In this document: in pieces, positions 16,145-24,663 of the stretch
How positions within the stretch are numbered: the first letter of the stretch is position 1
Layout of the letters: every line of letters begins with the position of its first letter
NCBI GenBank assembly: GCA_024403695.1
Contig: JAKSRI010000001.1
Coordinates: 62,001-126,000 of the forward strand
DNA from: Saccharofermentans sp.
GTDB taxonomy: Bacteria > Bacillota > Clostridia > Saccharofermentanales > Saccharofermentanaceae
Direction: 5' to 3'
DNA: 64,000 nucleotides
Position numbers and translations under genes: made by a program
Notes under the pieces: generated by a model
Database searches by the model: none
Told to the model about the DNA's origin: nothing
The model's input: the letters and a program-made list of their open reading frames with translations, nothing else

Positions 16145-17498
16145 GTGTAATAAAGTATCTAAGGGGAATAAGAGGGGAGCCATTACTGTATTTCTGGCTA
16201 TTATTCTGTCTGCAATTATCCTAATTGAATGTACATATGTGATTCTTGTTGCCAATCTTAAGCAAAGTCTGGCCTTACGAAGAGCCGTTGAACTACAGGT
16301 CGATTCTTATCTAGCGCAGTATGATAGGCAGCTTCTTAAGACATATGGTATTTATGCCTTTAAGGTGAATAGCATTGATAGTAATGTGTTTAATGAAGTA
16401 ATGGCTGCAAATAGACTTGAGGATGGTCAGCTTCTCGAGATATGCGGTATGCAGACATTTGATACTAATGATTTACGTAGGGTCATATCTTTGTACTATG
16501 CATATCGTTCTAGTGGTGTGTTGCTTCAGGTGTTTGAAGAGAATATTAAGAGTTTGTTAGATGAATTGGATTCTAAGGTCTTTAAAGATTACCGTAAGTT
16601 TATGAAAAGTGATGCTGCCAAGATTCTTATGGATGTAATTGATGGAGCAGTTTCTCTTACTGATACATTGGAAAAAGCCGCAGAAAATCTTAATCTGGAT
16701 GATATTGCAGATAGCATAGGCGATTTTAAGAGACTTATTAAGCAGGTAGATGATGGTTTAACAGGTAATCTGGTGTCTGGTGGGGGATTTGATGCTGATA
16801 ATCTTGGCTTTTGTCTGGATGCATATAGTTATCTAAGTAGTTCAATCGATACTTCATCTGGATTGATTGATGATTATTTGTTTCATCCTTGTGCTGTTAA
16901 CTATGCTGCGTATAACTTTGACTGCCAGTTGGAAGATGATACAGCGCTGGATGGTACGTCTTTTGATGCTTTTCACAAGCGTAATATAAGTGATTCCGAA
17001 TATATATTAACCGGGATGAAGGGTGTTCAGGCAAGGAATGCTACTAATACTTATATTTATATGGTTCTTCTGCTTAATGAGGTTTATCAGATATATAACG
17101 ATGATCAGCTTCGTGCAATTATTGATGGTATAGCTACAGTTTTGTCCATTATTGTAGATGTTGTCTCTGCCGGTGTAATTGTGTTGAGTCCGTCGGTATA
17201 TGTGGCCGCGATTATCATTATCTATGCATTCATTAGTGCTTCGACAGATCTAGATAATCTTCTAGATGGAGATACTATTACTGTTGGTAATGCTGATGGT
17301 AAAGCGAAGGTGGAACTTGGTTATAGGGATTTTGTATCTCTATTTATGTTTTTTGTTCCTGATACGTATTTACTAGAGCGAATGACTAGTGTCATTAACA
17401 GGGATTTTGATGATTACGTAATTGGCGTAACTATGGTAGGTAGTTGCGATTCATGTGGGGAATACGAAGTATCGAGGTCATACAACATTTATGAATAA
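16137..17498 (+). CDS. TadG/DUF5702-like pilus-assembly-associated protein
   Basis: 453 aa. The N-terminal basic stretch KCNKVSKGNKRG is followed by AITVFLAIILSAIILIECTYV, the prepilin-like helix typical of TadG/DUF5702 proteins of Clostridia. A large extracytoplasmic alpha-helical domain follows, with a second hydrophobic stretch near 335-375. The ATG at 16137 was chosen because GGGGGATA lies at a suitable distance and the start then overlaps the stop of the small pilin gene; an upstream in-frame ATG would overlap it by 32 nt. Its stop codon overlaps the next start. The protein probably belongs to the same surface apparatus as its neighbours. No ATPase or prepilin peptidase gene is in the window. 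Confidence 0.6.
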   Translation: MTKCNKVSKGNKRGAITVFLAIILSAIILIECTYVILVANLKQSLALRRAVELQVDSYLAQYDRQLLKTYGIYAFKVNSIDSNVFNEVMAANRLEDGQLLEICGMQTFDTNDLRRVISLYYAYRSSGVLLQVFEENIKSLLDELDSKVFKDYRKFMKSDAAKILMDVIDGAVSLTDTLEKAAENLNLDDIADSIGDFKRLIKQVDDGLTGNLVSGGGFDADNLGFCLDAYSYLSSSIDTSSGLIDDYLFHPCAVNYAAYNFDCQLEDDTALDGTSFDAFHKRNISDSEYILTGMKGVQARNATNTYIYMVLLLNEVYQIYNDDQLRAIIDGIATVLSIIVDVVSAGVIVLSPSVYVAAIIIIYAFISASTDLDNLLDGDTITVGNADGKAKVELGYRDFVSLFMFFVPDTYLLERMTSVINRDFDDYVIGVTMVGSCDSCGEYEVSRSYNIYE

Positions 17499-18468
17499 AA
17501 AGGGTAATGTAATTATTGAAGCAGCAATAACATTTTCAATTACGATTCTATTCATTACATATATCATAAACGCGATTGTATTGTATAGGACAGATGTGTT
17601 GATGCAAAAGGCTGTAACCAAGTCCTGTAATGACTTTTCTCTAATTACGCCGCTTACAGTGCCGGCTTCTGATATTATTTCCACTGCGGTTAATGCAGCT
17701 CCAGAATCAGTGGCACAAGCTTTCTCAGCGCCACTTCAGAATGCTATGTCTATTATGATGGGTTTGGATATTGCATCTGGAAATTATCTTACAAGTAGTT
17801 TCCTTGATGTAACCTTGTCTAAGACTTTTGCCAACGATATTTATACCGAGTTTATAAGATTTAACGATGGTTCCGATTTTATGGCACCTGATAAAATAGA
17901 TGTTAAGTTCAGAGTTGATTCCAGAAGTTGCATCATATATGTAACAGTCGCTTATCAGGTTAAAGGTATTAATGGAAATTATACTCATAGAATAGTGTCT
18001 GGAATTCCTTTTTATGGTGATATGGAATTGTTTTTGAATGCCAATGAGGATGATAATTCAACTGATGATGATATTTGGAAACTGAATAATTTTGAACGAG
18101 GAAGTAGATTTATAGAGATGTATGGCGGTAATATGCCTGCTACATTTCCTGTAATTAATGGTTGGGATGGATCTACAGCCACAGCTATAACTAGTGTCAA
18201 TACTTTATCCTCAAAGTATACGTCTATGGACAAGTTTGATAAGAGAATTATTGAAGATATTGATGAATTGTCGGGTTTTAATGGGGCAAATGTAAATATT
18301 AATGGCAACAACTATGTTGTAAATGGAAAAGATATTCATCAGAAGGTGCTTGTGGTAGTAATTCCAGAAAACTCTCAAGAAGGTTATAAATCAAGACTTC
18401 AGGGGCTTAGTGAATATGCCAAATCACAAAATATCACCCTTAAAGTAGAACAGTTTGGTCAAGGATGA
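17491..18468 (+). CDS. TadE-like pseudopilin
   Basis: 325 aa. The N-terminus MNKKGNVIIEAAITFS has Gly at -1 and Glu at +5 relative to a predicted cleavage, followed by a hydrophobic helix, which is the classic TadE prepilin signature. The mature part is a beta-rich extracytoplasmic domain ending in a segment that reads like an ADP-ribosyl/barstar-type small fold (KVLVVVIPENSQEGYKSRLQ), although nothing specific is claimed. The ATG overlaps the stop of the TadG-like gene; a GTG 36 nt upstream would give a charged extension that does not fit a prepilin. It is the last gene of the three-gene operon. No clear terminator was seen before the next promoter. Confidence 0.65.
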   Translation: MNKKGNVIIEAAITFSITILFITYIINAIVLYRTDVLMQKAVTKSCNDFSLITPLTVPASDIISTAVNAAPESVAQAFSAPLQNAMSIMMGLDIASGNYLTSSFLDVTLSKTFANDIYTEFIRFNDGSDFMAPDKIDVKFRVDSRSCIIYVTVAYQVKGINGNYTHRIVSGIPFYGDMELFLNANEDDNSTDDDIWKLNNFERGSRFIEMYGGNMPATFPVINGWDGSTATAITSVNTLSSKYTSMDKFDKRIIEDIDELSGFNGANVNINGNNYVVNGKDIHQKVLVVVIPENSQEGYKSRLQGLSEYAKSQNITLKVEQFGQG

Positions 18469-18477
18469 CAAATTTTA

Positions 18478-18506
18478 TTGTTTTAATTAATAAGTTAGGG
18501 TAAAAT
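18478..18506 (+). promoter_or_regulatory. Sigma-A-type promoter
   Basis: TTGTTT and TAAAAT are separated by 17 nt. It would serve the small membrane protein, the YerC-like gene and possibly secA. Confidence 0.5.
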
Positions 18507-18542
18507 TTATAGGTATTTTTGGATTATGGAGGCTTATGGTCA

Positions 18543-18773
18543 TTGAAGAATTCATCTGTAAGACGACCTGATATAGGTAATACTTCAGCAGAAGGTATTA
18601 ATAACGCTGATATGTCTATTGGTGACATCATGCGTGCTGCTAAGAAGAACCTTATCTTAACCAGAGTTCTTTACGCATTGCTTTTGCTTATTATTTTAGC
18701 TCTGTTTATTTATGCGATTGTAACTGGTTTTGCTGCTGATTGTCTTGATAAATTCTTTTCATTGATGGATTAA
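18543..18773 (+). CDS. Small single-span membrane protein (TTG start)
   Basis: 76 aa. A polar N-terminal part of about 40 residues is followed by one membrane helix (LYALLLLIILALFIYAIV) and a short tail. The likely start is TTG at 18543, 10 nt after GGAGG; no in-frame ATG lies near the beginning, and the ATG at 18536 opens an 11-codon frame that ends at once. The gene sits between a good promoter and the TrpR-like gene, 5 nt upstream of it. The function is not recognised. The position before secA suggests co-expression only. Confidence 0.55.
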   Translation: MKNSSVRRPDIGNTSAEGINNADMSIGDIMRAAKKNLILTRVLYALLLLIILALFIYAIVTGFAADCLDKFFSLMD

Positions 18774-18778
18774 ATAAT

Positions 18779-19132
18779 ATGGCTAACACTTTTGATAATA
18801 CAGAACACGAAGCTCTTAATAGTTTATATGAAGCGATTCTCACACTGAAAAATCCTGATGAAATGCATAAGTTCTTTAAGGATTTATGTTCTGAGAATGA
18901 ATTATGTTCCATGCTTCATCGCTGGCAGATTTTACTTCTTATCAACGAGGGTAAGAGCTATGAAGAGATTATTGAGACACTTGCACCTTCTGATGAGGCA
19001 GCTGATGCTAACGCTAAGAAGAGAAGTAGTACACGAGTAAGTTCTACAACAATCTCAAGAGTTAAGGCTTGTTACAATAACCCAGATGGTGGTTACAGAA
19101 CAGCTTTATCCAGATTAGAAGAAAATAAATAA
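18779..19132 (+). CDS. TrpR-related protein YerC/YecD family
   Basis: 117 aa. The sequence follows the Trp-repressor fold family: LYEAILTLKNPDEMHKFFKDLCSENEL is a helical dimerisation region, and RVSSTTISRVKACYN followed by GGY is the helix-turn-helix. Between them lies an insertion rich in A, D and K (SDEAADANAKKRSSTR) that lengthens the protein compared with the common family size of about 100 residues. In Gram-positives these proteins are orphan regulators of unknown ligand. It is co-transcribed with the small membrane protein upstream and probably with secA, 13 nt downstream. Confidence 0.85.
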   Translation: MANTFDNTEHEALNSLYEAILTLKNPDEMHKFFKDLCSENELCSMLHRWQILLLINEGKSYEEIIETLAPSDEAADANAKKRSSTRVSSTTISRVKACYNNPDGGYRTALSRLEENK

Positions 19133-19145
19133 GGGAGATAAACGT

Positions 19146-21941
19146 ATGAGTATTATGTCTTCAATCTTCGGCACACATAGTGAGAGGGAGATTAAGAGAA
19201 TTCAGCATTATGTAGACAAGGTAATGTCTCTTGAGGAAGAGTATTCCAAGCTTACAGATGATGAACTTAAGAATAAAACGAATGAATTTAAGGAGAGACT
19301 TGCTAACGGCGAGACTCTTGATGATATTCTTTCAGAGGCATTTGCTACTATCAGAGAAGCATCTTGGCGTGTACTTGGTATGAAGCCTTATAAGGTACAG
19401 GTTATTGGTGGTATCGTTCTTCACCAGGGCCGTATCGCCGAGATGAGAACTGGTGAAGGTAAGACACTCGTTGCTACAATGCCAGTTTACCTTAATGCTC
19501 TTACAGGTAAGGGTGTTCACGTTGTAACAGTTAACGATTACCTTGCAAAGCGTGACTCTGAGTGGATGGGTAAGGTTTATAAGTTCCTTGGCCTCACTGT
19601 TGGACTTATCATTCACGATATTCCTAACAAAGAGCGTAAGAGCATGTATGCTTGCGATGTTGTTTATGGTACTAACAACGAGTTTGGTTTCGATTACCTC
19701 AGAGATAACATGGTAGTTAGCAAGGATAATCTTGCACAGAGAGAGCTTAACATGGCTATTGTCGACGAGGTTGACTCCATCCTTATCGATGAGGCTAGAA
19801 CTCCACTTATTATTTCTGGTCGTGGTAAAGAGTCTTCTGAACTTTACGGTAGAGCTGATCAGTTTGTTAGAACACTTAAGTCATTCACAGTTATCGAGAC
19901 AGATGACAAGATTGATATGGATGAGATTGTTGGTGATGCTGACTACGTAATCGATGAGAAGGCTAACACATCAGTTCTTACAGCTAATGGTATTAAGAAG
20001 GCAGAGAAGTTCTTTAACGTTGAGAACCTTTCAGATCCTGATAACTTCAGCCTCCAGCACTATATTAACAACGCTCTTAAGGCTCATGGTAACTTCCACC
20101 TTGATGAGCAGTACGTAGTAGTAGATGGCGAAGTTGTTATCGTTGATGATTTTACTGGTCGTCTTATGCCAGGTCGTCGTTACTCTGATGGTCTCCATCA
20201 GTCTATCGAGGCTAAGGAAGGTGTTAAGGTTGCTAACGAGAACAGAACACTCGCTACAATTACTTTCCAGAACTTCTTCCGTATGTATAATAAGCTTTCT
20301 GGTATGACAGGTACAGCGTACACAGAGGAAGCAGAGTTCCGTCAGATTTATAACCTCGACGTTATTACGATTCCTACAAACAGAACTCCACAGCGAGTTG
20401 ACCTTGATGACTCTGTATTTAAGACTCAGAAGGGTAAGTATGCTGCAGTTCTTAAGACTGTAATGGAAGCAAATAAGAAGGGACAGCCTGTTCTTGTTGG
20501 TACAGTAAACGTTGATAAGTCTGAGTATCTTTCAAAGGTATTCACCAAGGCTGGTATTAAGCACAATGTATTGAATGCTAAGAACCACTTGCGAGAGGCT
20601 GAGATTGTTGCTCAGGCAGGACGTAAAGGTTCCGTAACTATCGCTACTAACATGGCTGGTAGAGGTACTGATATTCTTCTCGGTGGTAACGCTGAGTATC
20701 TTGCTAAGCAGGAAATGCGTAAGATGGGTTACGAGGAGGCAATGATTGATGCCGCTACAGCTCATAACGAGACAGATGATGAGATCGTACTTGAGGCACG
20801 TGCTAGATTTGCTTCTCTCGAGTCTAAGTTCAGCGAGCAGATTAAGCCAGAGGCTGAAGAGGTAAGAGCACTCGGTGGTCTCTATATCATCGGTACTGAG
20901 AGACATGAGTCCAGACGTATTGATAATCAGCTTAAGGGACGTGCTGGTCGACAGGGTGACCCAGGAACAACTAAGTTCTTCTTGTCTCTTGATGATGATC
21001 TTCTCAGAATCTTTGGTGGCGATAAGGTTACTAACATGTACAACACACTTGGTGTTGACGAGACAATGGAGATTAAGAATGTAATTCTTACAAAGGTAAT
21101 CGATAGCTCCCAGAAGAAGCTCGAGGCACTTCACTTTGGTACACGTAAGAACGTTCTTGAGTATGACGATGTTAATAACATCCAGAGAACTATTACATAT
21201 GAGCAGCGTCGTAAGGTTCTTGATGGTGCAGATATGCACGATACATTCCTTAAGATGATTAATACTGTTGCTGCTAGACAGGTTGATGCATTTGCTCCAG
21301 ATGGAGAGATTTCAAATTCTGATAGATTCTCTCTTGCGGCTAAGCTTGAGGATATCTTCGGTGAGCTCCCAACAGTTAAGCTTATTAAGGATACTGATGA
21401 AGATCTTCCATCTTCAATGGAAATCATCCGTAATATCGAGAACGAAGCAATTGATGCTCTTGCTGAGAAGGAAGAGATCGTTGGTTCTGAGGTATTCCAC
21501 AATGCTGAGCGTGCTATCATCCTTAGCACTGTTGATGAGAAGTGGATGGATCACATCGATGCTATGGATCAGCTCCAGACATCTATCAGAATGCGTAGCG
21601 TAGGTCAGCATGATCCAGTTATCGAGTATAAGATGGAAGGTTCTGATATGTTCGATGAGATGAACGAAGCAATTCAGAATGATTCCGTTAAGATTCTCAT
21701 GAAGGGTAGATTCTCTGCTGAGAAGCAGATTGAGGCTAAGCAGGTAGCTACTAATATTACTGAGGGTCCAGCAAGACCAGCAGCAATCCCTACTCAGGCT
21801 CAGCAGGTTCCAGGTGCAGCTAATCAGGGACCATCACTTCAGCCAGTAAAGAGAGATGCTTCCAAGGTTGGCCGTAACGATCCATGTCCATGTGGTTCTG
21901 GTAAGAAATATAAGAATTGTTGTGGTAAGAGTAATGATTGA
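19146..21941 (+). CDS. secA: Preprotein translocase ATPase SecA
   Basis: 931 aa. This is the motor that pushes unfolded preproteins through SecYEG. The DEAD motor has MRTGEGKTLVATMP (Walker A) near 100 and IVDEVDSILIDEARTPLIISG (DEVD box) near 205. The preprotein cross-linking domain and the second RecA-like domain follow, with TNMAGRGTDILLGGNAEY and the GRAGRQGDPG motif. The C-terminus has a Gln/Ala/Pro-rich linker and a zinc-binding SEC-C tail CPCGSGKKYKNCCG, which contacts SecB or ribosomes in other species. The length is normal. The ATG follows GGGAGATAAAC. The last codons overlap the start of the PNP gene. Confidence 0.97.
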   Translation: MSIMSSIFGTHSEREIKRIQHYVDKVMSLEEEYSKLTDDELKNKTNEFKERLANGETLDDILSEAFATIREASWRVLGMKPYKVQVIGGIVLHQGRIAEMRTGEGKTLVATMPVYLNALTGKGVHVVTVNDYLAKRDSEWMGKVYKFLGLTVGLIIHDIPNKERKSMYACDVVYGTNNEFGFDYLRDNMVVSKDNLAQRELNMAIVDEVDSILIDEARTPLIISGRGKESSELYGRADQFVRTLKSFTVIETDDKIDMDEIVGDADYVIDEKANTSVLTANGIKKAEKFFNVENLSDPDNFSLQHYINNALKAHGNFHLDEQYVVVDGEVVIVDDFTGRLMPGRRYSDGLHQSIEAKEGVKVANENRTLATITFQNFFRMYNKLSGMTGTAYTEEAEFRQIYNLDVITIPTNRTPQRVDLDDSVFKTQKGKYAAVLKTVMEANKKGQPVLVGTVNVDKSEYLSKVFTKAGIKHNVLNAKNHLREAEIVAQAGRKGSVTIATNMAGRGTDILLGGNAEYLAKQEMRKMGYEEAMIDAATAHNETDDEIVLEARARFASLESKFSEQIKPEAEEVRALGGLYIIGTERHESRRIDNQLKGRAGRQGDPGTTKFFLSLDDDLLRIFGGDKVTNMYNTLGVDETMEIKNVILTKVIDSSQKKLEALHFGTRKNVLEYDDVNNIQRTITYEQRRKVLDGADMHDTFLKMINTVAARQVDAFAPDGEISNSDRFSLAAKLEDIFGELPTVKLIKDTDEDLPSSMEIIRNIENEAIDALAEKEEIVGSEVFHNAERAIILSTVDEKWMDHIDAMDQLQTSIRMRSVGQHDPVIEYKMEGSDMFDEMNEAIQNDSVKILMKGRFSAEKQIEAKQVATNITEGPARPAAIPTQAQQVPGAANQGPSLQPVKRDASKVGRNDPCPCGSGKKYKNCCGKSND

Positions 21942-22773
21942 TAATGTTGCTGAATACATGAAATCAGTTGATAGCAGTGCGGAGTATATCCGCACTGTTT
22001 TGAATAACGAAGTAGTTCCTGAAATTTGTATTGTTTTAGGTTCTGGACTAGCTCCTCTTGCATCTATGTGTGAGGATGTTGTTTCTATCCCTTATACTGA
22101 TATTCCAGGATTTCCAGTTTCCACAGTTCCTGGTCATGAGGGAAGACTTATTATCGGAACTCTTGAAGGCAAGAAAGTCTTCATGATGTCTGGAAGATTC
22201 CATTACTATGAGGGATATGATACTTCTATATGTACTCTTTATGTACGAGTAATGGCCAAGCTTGGTGTTAAGACTCTTGTTCTTACAAATGCTGCTGGTG
22301 GTATCCTTGAGGATATGGAGCCTGCAGATCTTATGGCAATTTCAGATCACTTGTCATTTAATTGTGAATCTCCTCTGAGAGGCGCTAATCTTGATGAATT
22401 TGGTGTTAGATTCCCAGATATGTCTTGTGTATATGACAGAGAGTATCTTTCAATTCTTGAAGAGTGTGCTAACGAGCTTGGTATCAATCTTCATTCAGGT
22501 ATTTATGTTTATACTAAGGGTCCTCAGTATGAGACACCTGCTGAGATTCAGGTATATAAGAGTATGGGTGCAGGCGCAGTTGGTATGTCTACTGTTCCAG
22601 AAGCAATAGTTGCTGCACATTGTGGCATTAAGGTAGCTGCTGTTTCTTGCGTAACAAACCTTGCAGCTGGAATTTCTCCTAATCCACTTTCTCACGAGGA
22701 AGTAATGGTAAATGCAGCGAAAGCATCCGATAACAGTTGTAATTTGGTTAAACTATTTATTAGTAAAATATGA
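21934..22773 (+). CDS. Purine nucleoside phosphorylase (trimeric, PunA-type)
   Basis: 279 aa. It splits inosine and guanosine with phosphate to the base and ribose-1-phosphate. Family motifs are LGSGLAPLA, the phosphate site VPGHEG, MSGRFHYYEGY, LTNAAGG, KGPQYETPAEI, and GMSTVPEAIVA with the substrate-binding Met, then VTNLAAG. The start was placed at the ATG overlapping the secA stop codon, because an upstream extension would be 26 residues of secA sequence in another frame. The SAH hydrolase gene follows 8 nt later, so the pair is likely to work in purine salvage linked to the methyl cycle. Confidence 0.93.
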   Translation: MIDNVAEYMKSVDSSAEYIRTVLNNEVVPEICIVLGSGLAPLASMCEDVVSIPYTDIPGFPVSTVPGHEGRLIIGTLEGKKVFMMSGRFHYYEGYDTSICTLYVRVMAKLGVKTLVLTNAAGGILEDMEPADLMAISDHLSFNCESPLRGANLDEFGVRFPDMSCVYDREYLSILEECANELGINLHSGIYVYTKGPQYETPAEIQVYKSMGAGAVGMSTVPEAIVAAHCGIKVAAVSCVTNLAAGISPNPLSHEEVMVNAAKASDNSCNLVKLFISKI

Positions 22774-22781
22774 GGTGAATC

Positions 22782-24035
22782 ATGGTACCACAGTACGTAG
22801 TAAAAGATATTAATCTTGCTCCATATGGAATGAAGAAAATTGAGTGGGCTTATCGTAATATGCCTGTTCTCAGAGCTATTGAGAAGGAACTCATTGATGA
22901 GCAACCATTTAAGGGCCTTAAGGTTTCAGTTTCTGTTCACGTTGAAGCAAAGACAGCGGTTCTTGCCAGAGCACTTGCAAGAGGTGGAGCAGATGTAGCA
23001 CTTACAGGTTGTAATCCTCTTTCTACACAGGATGATGTTGCTGCAGCACTCGCTTCTACAGGCATGCATGTTTATGCTATTCATGGTGCTAATGAGCAGG
23101 AATATATTGAGCATCTTAAGATGGCTCTTTCCTTTGGTCCAGATATCGTAATCGATGATGGTGGAGATTTTGCAATGCTTCTCCATTCTGACCTTAAGGA
23201 GCTTGTTCCTAACCTTATGGGTGGATGTGAGGAGACTACTACAGGTGTTCACAGACTTAATATTCTTGAGAAGGAAGGTAAGCTTGCTTACCCAGTAGTT
23301 GCTGTAAACGACGCACGTTGTAAGCATCTCTTCGATAACAGATTCGGTACAGGCCAGTCTGTATGGACAGCAATTATGGCTACTACTAATCTTGTAGTTG
23401 CTGGTAAAACAGTAGTTGTTGCTGGTTTTGGTATGTGTGGTCGTGGTGTAGCTTTGCGTGCTAAGGGACTTGGTGCAAAGGTTGTAGTTACTGAGATTGA
23501 TCCAGTAAAGGCTTGCGAGGCTATCATGGAAGGTTATGAAGTAATGACTATGGATCAGGCCGCTGCTATTGGTGATGTTTTCGTGACAGTTACTGGTTGC
23601 AAGGACGTTATCACTCCTAAGCACTTCGAAATGATGAAAGACGGTGCTATCTGCTGTAACGCGGGTCACTTTGACTGTGAGGTTTGCGTTAAGGAATTGT
23701 CCGAAATGGCAGTGGAAGCAAATGAGCTCCGTAATAACATCATCGGTTATAAGCTCGCTAACGGCAATACAATTTGTATCATCGCTGAGGGAAGACTTGT
23801 TAACCTTGCTTCTGGTGATGGACATCCAGTAGAGATTATGGATATGAGTTTCGCACTTCAGGCTCAGTCAGCAAGATATATCGCTAAGAATGGTAGAAGC
23901 CTTGAGAAGAAGGTTTACCAGACACCTCAGGTTATTGATGACCGTGTAGCAGAAATTCTCCTTGCTACAAAGGGTGTTAGTATTGATAAGCTTACAGCTG
24001 AACAGGAAAAGTACGTTAATTCTTGGGATTTCTAA
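22782..24035 (+). CDS. ahcY: Adenosylhomocysteinase (SAH hydrolase)
   Basis: 417 aa, the short bacterial form. It hydrolyses S-adenosylhomocysteine to homocysteine and adenosine, using bound NAD. Motifs include HVEAKTAVLARALARGGA and GCNPLSTQDDVAAAL of the substrate domain, EETTTGVHRL, the FDNRFGTGQSVW segment (equivalent to FDN.YG..ES in other members), and the NAD fold VVVAGFGMCGRGVALRAKGLGA. The HFD..EVCV and the C-terminal Y-x6 tail are as expected. It follows PNP after 8 nt with a GAGGTG ribosome binding site. Presence of this enzyme rather than Pfs/LuxS recycling is worth noting, although those genes may lie elsewhere. Confidence 0.95.
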   Translation: MVPQYVVKDINLAPYGMKKIEWAYRNMPVLRAIEKELIDEQPFKGLKVSVSVHVEAKTAVLARALARGGADVALTGCNPLSTQDDVAAALASTGMHVYAIHGANEQEYIEHLKMALSFGPDIVIDDGGDFAMLLHSDLKELVPNLMGGCEETTTGVHRLNILEKEGKLAYPVVAVNDARCKHLFDNRFGTGQSVWTAIMATTNLVVAGKTVVVAGFGMCGRGVALRAKGLGAKVVVTEIDPVKACEAIMEGYEVMTMDQAAAIGDVFVTVTGCKDVITPKHFEMMKDGAICCNAGHFDCEVCVKELSEMAVEANELRNNIIGYKLANGNTICIIAEGRLVNLASGDGHPVEIMDMSFALQAQSARYIAKNGRSLEKKVYQTPQVIDDRVAEILLATKGVSIDKLTAEQEKYVNSWDF

Positions 24036-24042
24036 TTAATGA

Positions 24043-24070
24043 TTAACGCCTCTTACTGAGGCGTTTAATT
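24043..24070 (+). terminator. Rho-independent terminator
   Basis: TTAACGCCTC pairs with GAGGCGTTTAA around a 5-nt loop. It ends the secA-PNP-ahcY operon and lies directly before the tRNA. Confidence 0.88.
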
Positions 24071-24071
24071 T

Positions 24072-24146
24072 GCCAATGTGGCTCAGGGGTAGAGCAAATC
24101 ATTCGTAATGATTGGGTCGTGGGTTCGATTCCCACCATTGGCTCCA
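24072..24146 (+). tRNA. tRNA-Thr (anticodon CGT)
   Basis: A full cloverleaf is visible. The acceptor stem is GCCAATG/CATTGGC. The D arm is GCTC/GAGC. The anticodon stem is AATCA/TGATT with loop TTCGTAA, hence anticodon CGU reading ACG. The T arm is GTGGG-TTCGATT-CCCAC. The discriminator is U and CCA is encoded. Confidence 0.96.
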
Positions 24147-24151
24147 CATAT

Positions 24152-24184
24152 AAGAGCTGTCCATTTTGGTGGGCAGCTCTTTTT
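24152..24184 (+). terminator. Terminator after tRNA-Thr
   Basis: AGAGCTGTCC pairs with GGGCAGCTCT (one G-U pair) and is followed by TTTTT. It begins 6 nt after the tRNA and ends just before the convergent regulator gene. Confidence 0.9.
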
Positions 24185-24187
24185 GGT

Positions 24188-24619
24188 TTAATTAAGTGTT
24201 TGTTCTTGGAAGTCTAATAGAATGCTATTTGTATCGTGAACACTTAGTTTGTTGTTAATAGCATAAATAATAATGGCGTCACGACGGTTACGAGCGTATA
24301 GCTGAGGTTGGTTAGCATATCGTAAACAGTGTTGTGTCTCGTCGAGATTTATCTCAGCTGCCAGACATAATGCTAGTACTTTGTCACGACCAGGCATTTT
24401 TTGACCATTTAGAATTTGATATCCATAAGTACGATGCATATTAGCTTTCTTAATGTATTCTGCTCTATCTGTTGTACTAGGGGTTATGGACTGAAAATAT
24501 TCTGCGAAAGTCATATCCATAAAGGAATCTTCTTTGTATTCCATGATAGCTTCGAGAGAAGCAATGCTAGAAGTGTCCTTTAAAACGTTCAGTAGCTCTT
24601 GAGTTTGTTTTTCTTTCAT
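24188..24619 (-). CDS. HTH-type regulator paired with kinase
   Basis: 143 aa. An N-terminal helical part (about 1-55) precedes a helix-turn-helix-like segment (HRTYGYQILNGQKMPGRDKVLALCLAAEINLDET), where YQILNG would be the turn, followed by a tetratrico-like helix pair (CLRYANQPQLYARNRRDAIIIYAI). The arrangement resembles XRE-family regulators that stand divergent from serine/threonine kinases in Lachnospiraceae. The starts of the two genes are 44 nt apart and share a promoter region. The regulator may be a substrate of the kinase or control its expression; both ideas are inference. No Shine-Dalgarno sequence is obvious. Confidence 0.6.
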   Translation of the reverse strand: MKEKQTQELLNVLKDTSSIASLEAIMEYKEDSFMDMTFAEYFQSITPSTTDRAEYIKKANMHRTYGYQILNGQKMPGRDKVLALCLAAEINLDETQHCLRYANQPQLYARNRRDAIIIYAINNKLSVHDTNSILLDFQEQTLN

Positions 24620-24637
24620 TCTAATTTAAATCCTTAC

Positions 24638-24646
24638 TGATATAAT
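24638..24646 (+). promoter_or_regulatory. Extended -10 promoter for the kinase gene
   Basis: TGATATAAT is a perfect TGn extended -10. The start of transcription would fall at the Shine-Dalgarno sequence AAGGAGGGG, leaving a leader of only about 10 nt. Confidence 0.55.
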
Positions 24647-24663
24647 ACTCGAAGGAGGGGAAT

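Noticed and set aside
18536..18571. ATG-initiated ORF close to the GGAGG before the small membrane protein
   Set aside because: It closes after 11 codons; the TTG in the membrane-protein frame uses the same site and gives a conserved-looking product.
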